Positions 1 to 8,314 of a stretch of 64,000 bases of DNA are shown one piece after another. The position numbers were made by a program, and so were the translations under genes. Each line of letters opens with the position of its first letter. Within the stretch, counting starts at the first letter, position 1. The DNA comes from an uncultured Bacilli bacterium (GTDB lineage: Bacteria; Bacillota_I; Bacilli_A; RF39; UBA660), in the NCBI GenBank assembly GCA_934096075.1, contig CAKOLN010000001.1, forward strand, positions 1 to 64,000. The letters run 5' to 3'. The notes under the pieces were generated by a model, which was given only the letters and a program-made list of their open reading frames with translations, searched no databases and was not told the DNA's origin.

Positions 1-146
1 AAAATAAAGGAGTAAACGAAAACTATGAGATTAAATGATTTCTTTCATATCAAAACAATAGTTTGTTATGGGGGGGGGTTATTATTAACTAACTCTCATA
101 GTTTTTGTTTTACATCAAATTCATAGGCATAAGTCTATGGATTTTA
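1..146 (+). promoter_or_regulatory. Duplicated leader element, copy 1
   Basis: Transcribed-leader-like segment nearly identical to 1990-2136; both lie just upstream of a paralogous surface-protein gene. The arms AAAACTATGAGA (19-30) and TCTCATAGTTTT (94-105) are perfect complements, so a 12-bp stem with a loop of about 63 nt can form, and a U-rich stretch follows as in an intrinsic terminator. A second hairpin (TTCATAG paired with CTATGGA, 120-141) follows. A G9 run lies at 70-78. No known riboswitch class is recognised. Role as a cis-regulator is inference. Confidence 0.55.
25..126 (+). CDS. Leader micro-ORF, 33 aa (copy 1)
   Basis: Small open frame starting at an ATG 11-12 nt after an AAAGGAG ribosome binding site and ending in TAG. 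It starts MRLNDFFH and ends SHSFCFTSNS. The second leader copy (2013-2117) keeps the same start, stop and frame although the two differ by substitutions and by a net 3-nt indel next to the G9 run. The start codon lies inside the 5' arm of the leader hairpin, so translation would open the stem. Three of five codon substitutions between the copies change the amino acid, so conservation may be of RNA rather than peptide. A leader peptide is possible but unproven. Confidence 0.35.
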   Translation: MRLNDFFHIKTIVCYGGGLLLTNSHSFCFTSNS

Positions 147-170
147 GTGCTAGAAGAAAGGAAGAAAAAA

Positions 171-1937
171 ATGATAAAAGGTAAAAAGCAAATACTACTC
201 TTATCAATATTAGGAGTTACAACATTATTAGTTGCTATAATAGGTGCTACTTATGCATATTTTACAACTAGTATGACAGGAAGAAATGGAACTATAAATA
301 CAACTACAGCGAAAATAGGAGCAGCAAGTTTTACAGCAGAAAGTGTAAGTGTAGATAAAGTACTACCAGGATGGACAAGTGGAGAAAAGAATGTAACAGT
401 AACATTAGAGCCATCAGATTATGATGTTAAGTATACCTGTACATTAAAAATGACAGCCAATCCATTAACAGACTTAACATTAACAGTCCAAGGAACTAAT
501 GCTTTAACAAGCGTTAATGGAAAACTAAAAAGTGGAGCTTCTGATACAATAATCGCAAGTGGAACATTAAAGGCAAGTCAAACAAAACAAAGTGTTAGTA
601 TGACTTATACATTAAGTTTTCCAGAAACAGGAGTAGATCAAAATACACAACAAGGAAAAACAATCACAGGATTAGTGACATGTTCTACAGAAGGACAAAC
701 AGTATACTATAATTCAGAGAATCCAAATGGAACAACGACAAAACCAACAGGAACAGATAGTATATCTTTACAAGAAGCAATACTAAGAGATAATCCAACA
801 ATAAGTGAAAGAACTAATTTTTCAACAGCATTTACTGATGAAACAACAGGAACGATATTTCAAACAGATAAAACAGAAGATGGAAGTACAGTATATTATT
901 ATGCTGGTGATACAACTAATAACTGGGTAAAATTTGGCTATTATAATTTTGACAATTATTCTGCTGATAAAAATGCAAAAGATTATTTTAAAAAAAGAGA
1001 TTATATGTATTGGAGAATAATAAGAACAAATGAAGATGGTAGTATTAGACTTATATATGCTGGAAATAATCCTGATTCATCAAATCCATATATTCCTGGA
1101 TATCAAGAGATTGATAATAGTATTAGTATAGTAGATAATGAAGCTTATTATTTCGGTTATTATAATGAAGTGGATGAAGACCCAATATATGTAGGATATA
1201 TGTATGGAACAAGTGGTTCACTTGAAAATAATAGAACTAATGAAAATTCAAGTACAATCAAGAAATCTATAGATATTTGGTATTATAGTTCTATGTATGC
1301 TCCTATAAAATACGATCCAAATAATAATCAACAAAATAATAAAACCTATAATGATTTTGTGAGTAAGTCAGCAATATATTGTAATGATAGAAGTATTGGT
1401 GAATTTCTTGATGCAGGAACTACAGATATGTATAATTTTGGCTCATATACAAGAATAAGTAATTATGCTCCAACATATAAATGTGGGGGAAACGGAAATG
1501 GAGGATTGTTTGAAAGTACACAGGCTGTAGCAGATAAATTTAGTGCAAGTACAGAAGGTGGAGGAAATGGACAGTTAAAATGTTTTGGTAATGAGGCAAG
1601 TGATTGTCCAGTGGCACTAATGACAGCGGATGAAACAGTTTTTGCTGGTGTAGAGCCTGAATTAAATGCCAGTAGCAATATATATTTGAACAATAAAAAA
1701 TCAGGTTTAATTGGGACTCATTTTTGGACAATGACTCCAAGCTATTCATACGGTGGAGATGATAATCGTCTTATTTCTATAATTTTAAATGGATTAGCAG
1801 AACAATTTTACAATGAAACTCCAGCGGGTGGATTAGGAATTAGACCAGTATTAAGTTTGAAATCATGTGTAAAAGTAACTGGAACAGGAACACCATATGA
1901 TCCATATATAGTGGATTATGACAATAGTTGCAATTAG
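171..1937 (+). CDS. Anchored surface protein, TasA-like N-terminus and DUF6273-like C-terminus
   Basis: Predicted exported cell-surface protein of 588 aa. The ATG at 171 is chosen because a GGAAG-type site precedes it and the product then begins with a short basic stretch and a membrane/signal segment (about residues 8-28) ending in ATYAYF, as in TasA/camelysin-like proteins. A beta-rich domain follows (about 30-190), then a module beginning with AILRDNPTISER and a C-terminal region with FWTMTPS and GIRPVLSL, reminiscent of DUF6273 and the C-type-lectin-like fold. The product ends in CVKVTGTGTPYDPY. The paralogue at 2163-3686 shares the C-terminal two thirds. Biofilm-fibre or adhesin roles are guesses. 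No sortase motif is seen. Confidence 0.7.
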   Translation: MIKGKKQILLLSILGVTTLLVAIIGATYAYFTTSMTGRNGTINTTTAKIGAASFTAESVSVDKVLPGWTSGEKNVTVTLEPSDYDVKYTCTLKMTANPLTDLTLTVQGTNALTSVNGKLKSGASDTIIASGTLKASQTKQSVSMTYTLSFPETGVDQNTQQGKTITGLVTCSTEGQTVYYNSENPNGTTTKPTGTDSISLQEAILRDNPTISERTNFSTAFTDETTGTIFQTDKTEDGSTVYYYAGDTTNNWVKFGYYNFDNYSADKNAKDYFKKRDYMYWRIIRTNEDGSIRLIYAGNNPDSSNPYIPGYQEIDNSISIVDNEAYYFGYYNEVDEDPIYVGYMYGTSGSLENNRTNENSSTIKKSIDIWYYSSMYAPIKYDPNNNQQNNKTYNDFVSKSAIYCNDRSIGEFLDAGTTDMYNFGSYTRISNYAPTYKCGGNGNGGLFESTQAVADKFSASTEGGGNGQLKCFGNEASDCPVALMTADETVFAGVEPELNASSNIYLNNKKSGLIGTHFWTMTPSYSYGGDDNRLISIILNGLAEQFYNETPAGGLGIRPVLSLKSCVKVTGTGTPYDPYIVDYDNSCN

Positions 1938-1989
1938 TACATCAAACATCTTGAATAACAACGAATGATTTGATAAAATAAAGATGTAA

Positions 1990-2136
1990 AAAATAAAGGA
2001 GTAAATGAAACTATGAGATTAAATGATTTTTTTCATACCAAAACAATAGATTGTTATGAAATGGGAGGGTTATTACTAACTAACTCTCATAGTTTTTGTT
2101 TTATATCAAATTCATAGGCACAAGTCTATGGATTTT
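1990..2136 (+). promoter_or_regulatory. Duplicated leader element, copy 2
   Basis: Second copy of the element at 1-146. The stem arms AAACTATGAGA and TCTCATAGTTT, the terminal CATAGGCA..GTCTATGG hairpin and the U-rich tails are kept. The G9 run of copy 1 is here GAAATGGGAGGG. It lies directly upstream of the paralogue at 2163, so the leader and gene were duplicated as one unit. Confidence 0.55.
2013..2117 (+). CDS. Leader micro-ORF, 34 aa (copy 2)
   Basis: Counterpart of the micro-ORF at 25-126, with the same AAAGGAG site upstream. It begins MRLNDFFHTKTIDCYEMGG and ends SHSFCFISNS before TAG. It is one codon longer than copy 1, so the reading frame survived an indel. It is followed after about 45 nt by the surface-protein start at 2163. 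It may be a leader peptide whose translation controls the hairpin, or a by-product of a conserved RNA. Confidence 0.35.
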   Translation: MRLNDFFHTKTIDCYEMGGLLLTNSHSFCFISNS

Positions 2137-2162
2137 TTCGTGTGTGAGAAAAGAGGTCAAAG

Positions 2163-3686
2163 ATGAAAGAAAAGAAATATTTGGTGTTAAGTACAATTAT
2201 ATTAATAGTTTTATTAGTATTTGGGGTAAGTTATTCATTCTATAAAGCTAGAATAGAAGGAGATACTAAAAGTATAAGTTTAAAAACAAAAGGTATATAT
2301 TTACTATATAAAGGAGATTTAAATTTAGTAAGTGGATATATAGAACCAGGATGGAGTGTAACTAAAACATTTACAATAGAGAATCAAGGGAGTGAAATAG
2401 AAAAATATAATATATACATAAAAGATTTAGTAAATACATTTGTAACAGAAGGATACTTACAATATAAGATAACAAGTAGTAATGGATATAATATGAGTGA
2501 ATATAAAGATATACCAAAAGCTGAAAGTAAAACAGATACAGTATTAGCATATAGTGTAACAATAAATCCAAAAGAAGAACAACAATATACAATAGAATTA
2601 ATATATAAAGACACAGAAGAAAATCAATCAGAAGATATGGAAAAAATATTAAGTGGAACATTAAATATACAAGAAGGAACAATAAATTCAGTACCACTTT
2701 TGACAGCAATACTAAGAGATAATCCGACAATAAGTGAAAGAACTGACTTTAGTGTAACCAATACATCAACAACAACAGGAACAATATATCAAACAAATAA
2801 AACAGAAGATGGAAGTACAGTATATTACTATTCAGGAAACACAACAAATAACTGGGTACACTTTGGAGGATTCTACTGGAGAATAATAAGAACAAACGAG
2901 GATGGAAGTGTAAGAATTTTATACTCAGGCACAAGTCATGATACAATAAGTGGTTATATAGGAAGAACTTCATATAATAGTACTAATGATGATCCAATGT
3001 ATGCTGGATATATGTATGGAACAAGTGGTTCATTAGAAAATAACAGAACTAATACAAATGATAGTACAATAAAAACATTTATTGATAAATGGTATGAAGA
3101 TACATTATTAACAAATTATGATAAATATATAAGTAAAACAGCTATATATTGTAATGATAGAAGTGTTCCGAATAATAATTATTCTACATCAAGTCACTTT
3201 GAATATGGTTCACTAAAAAGGATAAGTAACAATAAAAAACCAACTTATAAATGTGGGGGAAATACTAGTGATGGTTTATTTGAGAGTACACAAGCGGTTG
3301 CTGATAAATTTAGTGTTAGCACTGAAAGTGGAGGAAATGGACAACTAAAATATCCTATTGCATTGATGACAGCTGATGAAGTTGCATTTGCCGGAGGATT
3401 AATATATAATAATTTAAACAATCCTTATACATGGTATTATACAAATAGTAAAGGGGAATCTATTATAAGACATTATTGGTGGTGGACTATGTCTCCTTCT
3501 TATTGGGATGTTAGTACTAAAGCATCTTCATTTGTTAACGGAGAAGGTTTTAATGATATGCAACCAATTCATGATGATTATTATAGTGTTCGTCCTTCAT
3601 TATCATTATCGTCGTGTGTCAAAGTATCTGGAACAGGCACATCAGATGAGCCATATGAAGTAGATTATGAGGGTAGTTGTAATTAA
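2163..3686 (+). CDS. Anchored surface protein, DUF6273-like, paralogue of the upstream gene
   Basis: Predicted exported protein of 507 aa. A signal/membrane segment lies at about residues 7-25 (YLVLSTIILIVLLVFGVSYS). A beta-rich TasA-like region (about 30-165, with EPGWSVTKTFTIENQG) follows, then the module shared with the 171-1937 product: AILRDNPTISER, FYWRIIRTNEDGS, YMYGTSGSLENNRTN, LFESTQAVADKFS and a tail with WWWTMSP and VRPSLSL. It starts at ATG after GAGGTC. Nucleotide identity is very high over the shared module, which suggests recent duplication or gene conversion, while the N-terminal domains differ. A ligand-binding C-type-lectin-like end is inference from the WxMxPS...RPxLSL pattern. 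Confidence 0.7.
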   Translation: MKEKKYLVLSTIILIVLLVFGVSYSFYKARIEGDTKSISLKTKGIYLLYKGDLNLVSGYIEPGWSVTKTFTIENQGSEIEKYNIYIKDLVNTFVTEGYLQYKITSSNGYNMSEYKDIPKAESKTDTVLAYSVTINPKEEQQYTIELIYKDTEENQSEDMEKILSGTLNIQEGTINSVPLLTAILRDNPTISERTDFSVTNTSTTTGTIYQTNKTEDGSTVYYYSGNTTNNWVHFGGFYWRIIRTNEDGSVRILYSGTSHDTISGYIGRTSYNSTNDDPMYAGYMYGTSGSLENNRTNTNDSTIKTFIDKWYEDTLLTNYDKYISKTAIYCNDRSVPNNNYSTSSHFEYGSLKRISNNKKPTYKCGGNTSDGLFESTQAVADKFSVSTESGGNGQLKYPIALMTADEVAFAGGLIYNNLNNPYTWYYTNSKGESIIRHYWWWTMSPSYWDVSTKASSFVNGEGFNDMQPIHDDYYSVRPSLSLSSCVKVSGTGTSDEPYEVDYEGSCN

Positions 3687-3689
3687 TAA

Positions 3690-3726
3690 AATAATACATA
3701 TAATGTGAGTTATATGTATTTTATTT
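3690..3726 (+). terminator. Intrinsic terminator after the surface-protein gene
   Basis: Perfect 10-bp stem ATACATATAA / TTATATGTAT with loop TGTGAG, followed by a T-rich tract, 4 nt after the stop codon at 3686. Confidence 0.7.
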
Positions 3727-3759
3727 TGACTTGCTTAATATACTTAACTGGTGAATATA

Positions 3760-6330
3760 ATGTTTAATATTAAAGGACTAAGTAATGAAGAGGTAATAAA
3801 TAATAGAAAAAATTATGGTAGTAATGAAATAACACATTATAAAAAAAGTAGTATATTTAAATTAATAATTGAATCGTTAAATGATCCAATTATTAAAATT
3901 CTTTTAATTGCTTTAGGAGTTAAAGTATTATTTTTATTTAATGATAGTGATATATATGAAACTGTAGGAATAATTGCCGCGGTTATAATTGCCAGTGTTA
4001 TAAGCAGTTTAAGTGAATATGGAAGTGAAAAAGCATTTGAAAAACTAAGTGAAGAAAGTCTTAATGAAGAGGCTAAAGTATTTAGAAATAGTAAACTTAT
4101 TAAAGTTAAAATAGATGATGTAGTTGTAAATGATTATGTATTCTTAGAGAGTGGAGATAAAATAAGTGCTGATGGTATAATATATGAAGGTAATATTTAT
4201 ACTGATGAAAGTATGATGACTGGAGAAACTAAAGAACAATTAAAAAGTATAAATAGTGAAGTATATCGTGGTACCATAGTGACTAGTGGAACTGCAGTAA
4301 TGTTAGTTAATAAAGTTGGTAATAATACATATTATGGTAAAATTGCTAAAGATATACAAGCAGTAACACCAGAAAGTCCACTCAAAAATAGATTAAGAGT
4401 TCTAGCAAATTTTATAAGTAAAATAGGTTATATATGTTCATTTTTAGTAATGCTATCTTACTTATTTAATGTAGTAGTAATAAAAAATAACTTTAATATG
4501 AATGAAATAATTAATACAGTTACAAACGCTAGAGAAATAATACCACATCTATTATATGCTCTTACTTTGGGTGTTACTATTATAGTAGTAGCTGTTCCAG
4601 AAGGATTACCAATGATGATAACTTTAGTACTTTCTAGTAATATGAAAAGACTTCTTAAAAACAATGTATTAGTAAGAAAACTAGTAGGTATAGAATCTAG
4701 TGGTAGTTTAAATATTTTATTTAGTGATAAAACAGGTACATTAACAAAAGGTAAACTTAAAGTAACTGAATTTATAACATATGAAGGAAATAAATATAAA
4801 AATATTAATGAAATAAAAGAATTAAATGAACTTGTAAAAATTAGTTTACTTTATAATAATCAAAGTACATATAATGATAAAGAAATTATAGGTGGTAATA
4901 TAACAGACCGCGCTATATTAGAGTTTGTAGGGCCATCAACTAAAGATAAATACAAAGTTTTATCTAATGAAGAATTTAATAGTAAAAATAAATATTCTAG
5001 TGTTACATTAAATTATAATAATAAAACTAAATTTATAAAGGGAGCATATGAAATAGTAATTAAAAAGTGTAATAGTTATTATAAAAATGATGGTAGAAAA
5101 TCTTTAATTAATAAGAATAATGAATTAATAGAAAAGGGTAATAAATATACAAGTGAAGGTTATAGAGTTTTGTCACTAGCAACAACAGAAGATGATATAA
5201 GATATACATTCTTAGGATTTATTTTAATTAAAGATGAGATTAGAAAAGAAACAATAGAAGGAATAAAAATGGTAACAGATGCAGGTATTCAAACAGTAAT
5301 GATAACTGGAGATAATGAATTAACTGCTAGAAGTATAGCCAAAGAAATAGGACTTATTAAAAATAGTAATGATTTAGTTATAACTAGTGAAGAATTAAAT
5401 AAAATGAATGATGAAGAATTAAAAAATATTATACCTAAATTAAAAGTAGTCGCAAGAAGTTTACCAGAAGATAAAAAAAGACTTGTAAATTTAAGTCAAG
5501 AGTTAGGTTTAGTTGTTGGTATGACTGGGGATGGAGTAAATGATGCTCCAGCATTAAAAAGAGCCGATGTAGGGTTTGCTATGGGAAGTGGAACAGAAGT
5601 TGCTAAAGAAGTAAGTGATATAGTAATACTTGATGATAACTTTTTAAGTATAGTTAATACTATATTATTTGGTAGAACTATATTTAAGAGTATTAGAAAG
5701 TTTATAATATTTCAATTAACTGTTAACATAACTACAGTATTTTTATCAGTAATAGGTCCACTCGTAGGAGTAACAAGTCCTTTAGCAGCAATTCAAATGT
5801 TGTGGATAAACATGGTGATGGATACTCTTGCTGGAATTGCTTATGCTTATGAACCACCAATAAAAGAATATATGAAAGAGCCACCAAAGAAAAGAGACGA
5901 AAAAATAATGAATTCATATATGATAAATGAAATATTGGTAACTGGTACATATCTAAGTTTATTATGTATGTTTTTCTTAAAAAGTAATTTTATAAAAAGT
6001 TTATATAGAATAGGTAATCAAGATAAGTATTTAATGACTGCATTCTTTGGACTATTTATATTTATGAGTGTATTTAATGCCTTTAATGCGAGAAGTTATA
6101 GATTAAATGTGCTTGCTAATGTAACTAAAAATAAAGTATTTCTAAGTGTTATATTATTCATTGTAATTGTACAACTTTCTCTTATCTATTTTGGTGGTTC
6201 TATATTTAGAACTACAGGATTAACTTTCTTTGAACTAAATATAACTATTTTATTAGCATTTACTGTAATACCATTTGATTTTATAAGAAAAACTATATTA
6301 AGAAAGTTAGGTAAACCAAATAATGTATAA
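3760..6330 (+). CDS. P-type calcium-transporting ATPase (P2, PMCA/SERCA-like)
   Basis: Membrane ATPase of 856 aa that probably exports Ca2+. The order is an N-terminal actuator region with MTGE, then M4 with PEGLPM (about residue 280), the phosphorylation motif DKTGTLT (Asp about 323), the nucleotide-binding KGAYE, TGDNELTA, the hinge MTGDGVNDAP (about 589) and M6 with WINMVMDTLAG (about 685). The M4 Glu and the M6 Asn and Asp are the calcium ligands of this family, and this fits a PMCA-like type with one strong site. A GTG at 3751 is possible, but GGTG at 3750-3753 is a good ribosome binding site for ATG 3760. The gene is monocistronic between a terminator and the RloAB-like promoter. Confidence 0.9.
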   Translation: MFNIKGLSNEEVINNRKNYGSNEITHYKKSSIFKLIIESLNDPIIKILLIALGVKVLFLFNDSDIYETVGIIAAVIIASVISSLSEYGSEKAFEKLSEESLNEEAKVFRNSKLIKVKIDDVVVNDYVFLESGDKISADGIIYEGNIYTDESMMTGETKEQLKSINSEVYRGTIVTSGTAVMLVNKVGNNTYYGKIAKDIQAVTPESPLKNRLRVLANFISKIGYICSFLVMLSYLFNVVVIKNNFNMNEIINTVTNAREIIPHLLYALTLGVTIIVVAVPEGLPMMITLVLSSNMKRLLKNNVLVRKLVGIESSGSLNILFSDKTGTLTKGKLKVTEFITYEGNKYKNINEIKELNELVKISLLYNNQSTYNDKEIIGGNITDRAILEFVGPSTKDKYKVLSNEEFNSKNKYSSVTLNYNNKTKFIKGAYEIVIKKCNSYYKNDGRKSLINKNNELIEKGNKYTSEGYRVLSLATTEDDIRYTFLGFILIKDEIRKETIEGIKMVTDAGIQTVMITGDNELTARSIAKEIGLIKNSNDLVITSEELNKMNDEELKNIIPKLKVVARSLPEDKKRLVNLSQELGLVVGMTGDGVNDAPALKRADVGFAMGSGTEVAKEVSDIVILDDNFLSIVNTILFGRTIFKSIRKFIIFQLTVNITTVFLSVIGPLVGVTSPLAAIQMLWINMVMDTLAGIAYAYEPPIKEYMKEPPKKRDEKIMNSYMINEILVTGTYLSLLCMFFLKSNFIKSLYRIGNQDKYLMTAFFGLFIFMSVFNAFNARSYRLNVLANVTKNKVFLSVILFIVIVQLSLIYFGGSIFRTTGLTFFELNITILLAFTVIPFDFIRKTILRKLGKPNNV

Positions 6331-6394
6331 AAGTAATTTAAATAAACAATTTGCACAAAATATACAAAAAAATAAAATAAAATACTAAAATTAA

Positions 6395-6423
6395 TTGATT
6401 TTAAATAACATTTATCATATAAT
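6395..6423 (+). promoter_or_regulatory. Sigma-A-type promoter of the ATPase/RloB pair
   Basis: TTGATT, 17-nt spacer, TATAAT, ending 26 nt before the start codon at 6450. It gives the defence-like gene pair its own promoter, separate from the calcium ATPase. Confidence 0.6.
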
Positions 6424-6449
6424 ATTAACAAGAGAAGGAGAGTGTTATT

Positions 6450-7685
6450 ATGATCATCGAATTTAGTATAGAAAATTTTTTATCATTTAAAAACAAAGTT
6501 ACTTTTAGCATGTTAGCAAATTCTAATAAAGGACTAGAAAACAATTATGTTAAAGTAAATAATAACAATATATTAAAAACTGCTGTAATTTATGGAGCAA
6601 ATGCATCTGGTAAAACAAATTTATTCAAAGTATTAATGTTGATTGTATTTATGTTAAGAAAATCAAATGAATTTGATATAAATACAAAGTTACCTATAAT
6701 TCCTTTTAAATTTAATAATAATATAAATAAACCAAGTAAATTTGAAATAAAATTTGTTATAGAAAATATACGCTATGTATATGGCTTTGAAGCAGATATT
6801 AATAATGTCTATGAAGAATATTTATATTATTACCCAAATAATAGAGAAACTAAAATATTTGATAGAACTAAAATAAATAGTTATTCATTTTCACAAAAAG
6901 ATGAAAAAAAACTAAATGATATTTCACTCAAAAATGCATCTAATAAATTTTTTATAGCTACTGCTTCTAATTGGAATTATGAAAAAACAAAAATACCATT
7001 TATGTTTTTGACTAAAAATATAAATACTTTTAATAATTTAAATGAACTTCGCGAGTTATCATTTAAGGAGTATTTATCTAAAGGTGATGAACTTAAAAAA
7101 TTTGCAATTGATTTTTTAAAAAAGTCAGACTTAAATATAGAAGATTTTAAAGTAATAGAAACAGATATTCCTGATGAAGTATTATCGACTATACCAGAAT
7201 ATATTAGATTAAATATGAATTCTAAACCAAAAGTATTTACTGCTTTATTTAAACATATTGGGTTAGATGAAGAATTAACTTATGAAGAAGAGTCAATGGG
7301 TACTCAAATAATATTCTCTTTTATTCCTTTTATTTATGAAGCAATAAATAATAAGAATGTTCTTGTAGTAGATGAATTTGATAAAAGTTTACATCCATAT
7401 TTAGTAGAAATGCTTGTTCAAATTTTTAATAATTCTGATATAAATACTAAAAATGCTCAGTTGATCTTTAATACACATGATACTAATTTATTAAAATTAA
7501 ATACTTTAAGAAGAGACCAAATCTGGTTTACAGAAAAGAATACTAAAACAGGTGAAAGTGATTTATATACACTAAGTGATTTCTCCGTAAGAAAAACAGA
7601 AAATATTGAGAAAGGTTATATGCTAGGAAGGTATGGAGCAGTACCTTTTATCAAGAATGACTTTAATTTATGGGAAGAAAAATAA
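6450..7685 (+). CDS. AAA family ATPase, RloA/AbiLi-like
   Basis: ABC-like AAA ATPase of 411 aa (AAA_15/AAA_21 type) with an SMC/RecF-like N-terminus (IIEFSIENFLSFKNK). Walker A is GANASGKT (residues 49-56), Walker B LVVDEFDKSLHP (Asp about 308), and a switch-like NTHDTNLL is near 341. The start follows AGAAGGAGAG. The next gene overlaps its 3' end by 16 nt and encodes a RloB protein. ATPase plus RloB is the composition known from restriction-linked RloAB and, as I recall it, the AbiL abortive-infection system. Phage defence is therefore the most likely role, by family, not shown here. Confidence 0.85.
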   Translation: MIIEFSIENFLSFKNKVTFSMLANSNKGLENNYVKVNNNNILKTAVIYGANASGKTNLFKVLMLIVFMLRKSNEFDINTKLPIIPFKFNNNINKPSKFEIKFVIENIRYVYGFEADINNVYEEYLYYYPNNRETKIFDRTKINSYSFSQKDEKKLNDISLKNASNKFFIATASNWNYEKTKIPFMFLTKNINTFNNLNELRELSFKEYLSKGDELKKFAIDFLKKSDLNIEDFKVIETDIPDEVLSTIPEYIRLNMNSKPKVFTALFKHIGLDEELTYEEESMGTQIIFSFIPFIYEAINNKNVLVVDEFDKSLHPYLVEMLVQIFNNSDINTKNAQLIFNTHDTNLLKLNTLRRDQIWFTEKNTKTGESDLYTLSDFSVRKTENIEKGYMLGRYGAVPFIKNDFNLWEEK

Positions 7686-8287
7686 GTACAGATAGAGTTA
7701 AGAAAAATAGGAGTCAAAAAAGAAAAATATTAATTGCCGTTGAAGGTAACAATAAAACAGAAAAACTATACTTTAATAATTTTGAACATTTTGATAGCAA
7801 TTTTAATATTTCATATGCTAAGGGAAACGATACGGATCCGTTAGGCTTAGTGCAAATGTTAATAAAAGAAATAAAAAAATTAGAATTAGATTTAAATAAA
7901 ACGGATATAGCATATTGTATTTTTGATACAGATGTTGATATTAATAAAAATACAATAATTAATAAAGCAATAAAATTGGCAACTAAAAATAAAATAAATG
8001 TTATTACGTCAACACCTTGTATCGAACTCTGGTTTTTATTACATTATATCTACACAACTGCTAGCATGGAAAATGATGAAGTGATAAAAAAATTAAAACT
8101 TTATATTCCAAAGTATGAAAAGAATGTTAATATATTTTCAGATATAAACAAAAATATGAATTTAGCGATTCAAAGAGCAAAAAAACTTGAAAAATATCAG
8201 ATAGACAATGGAAAAATAATTAACACAGTTGAAGCAAATCCTAATACTGGGATTTATAAAATTGTAGAAGAATTACTAAAAAAGTGA
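7670..8287 (+). CDS. rloB: RloB-like protein, putative effector of an AbiL-type defence pair
   Basis: Protein of 205 aa matching the RloB family: a basic N-terminus, then ILIAVEGNNKTE (Glu 25), a strand with IFDTDVD (Asp 86, Asp 88) and STPCIELWFLLHY (Glu 119). The Glu and Asp-x-Asp arrangement resembles a TOPRIM-type metal site, suggesting a nuclease or nicking activity. That is inference. It starts inside the ATPase gene, overlapping by 16 nt, which implies translational coupling and fixed stoichiometry. It ends within a bidirectional terminator. The A-rich composition is like its neighbours. Confidence 0.8.
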   Translation: MGRKISTDRVKKNRSQKRKILIAVEGNNKTEKLYFNNFEHFDSNFNISYAKGNDTDPLGLVQMLIKEIKKLELDLNKTDIAYCIFDTDVDINKNTIINKAIKLATKNKINVITSTPCIELWFLLHYIYTTASMENDEVIKKLKLYIPKYEKNVNIFSDINKNMNLAIQRAKKLEKYQIDNGKIINTVEANPNTGIYKIVEELLKK

Positions 8288-8314
8288 AAGCACAATTAAA
8301 TGTTTTCACTTTTT
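8279..8314. terminator. Bidirectional terminator between convergent genes
   Basis: AAAAAGTGAAA (8279-8289) pairs with TTTTCACTTTTT (8303-8314). T-runs occur in both orientations, and the stops of the RloB gene and of the minus-strand gene at 8313 lie within it. Confidence 0.75.

Noticed and set aside
1..146. Cyclic-di-GMP or other known riboswitch before the surface genes
   Set aside because: None of the conserved blocks of GEMM-I/II, SAM, TPP, glycine or T-box RNAs could be found.
2371..2730. Long minus-strand open frames opposite the surface proteins (also 1463-1693 and 37222-37878)
   Set aside because: They have no ribosome site, show low-complexity Leu/Tyr content and mirror the codon pattern of well-supported plus-strand genes.
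171..3686. Diversity-generating retroelement acting on the lectin-like C-termini
   Set aside because: No reverse transcriptase or template repeat is present in the window, and differences are not confined to adenine positions.
3751..3759. GTG 3751 as start of the calcium ATPase
   Set aside because: The GGTG there is well placed as the ribosome site for ATG 3760; the GTG itself has no upstream site.
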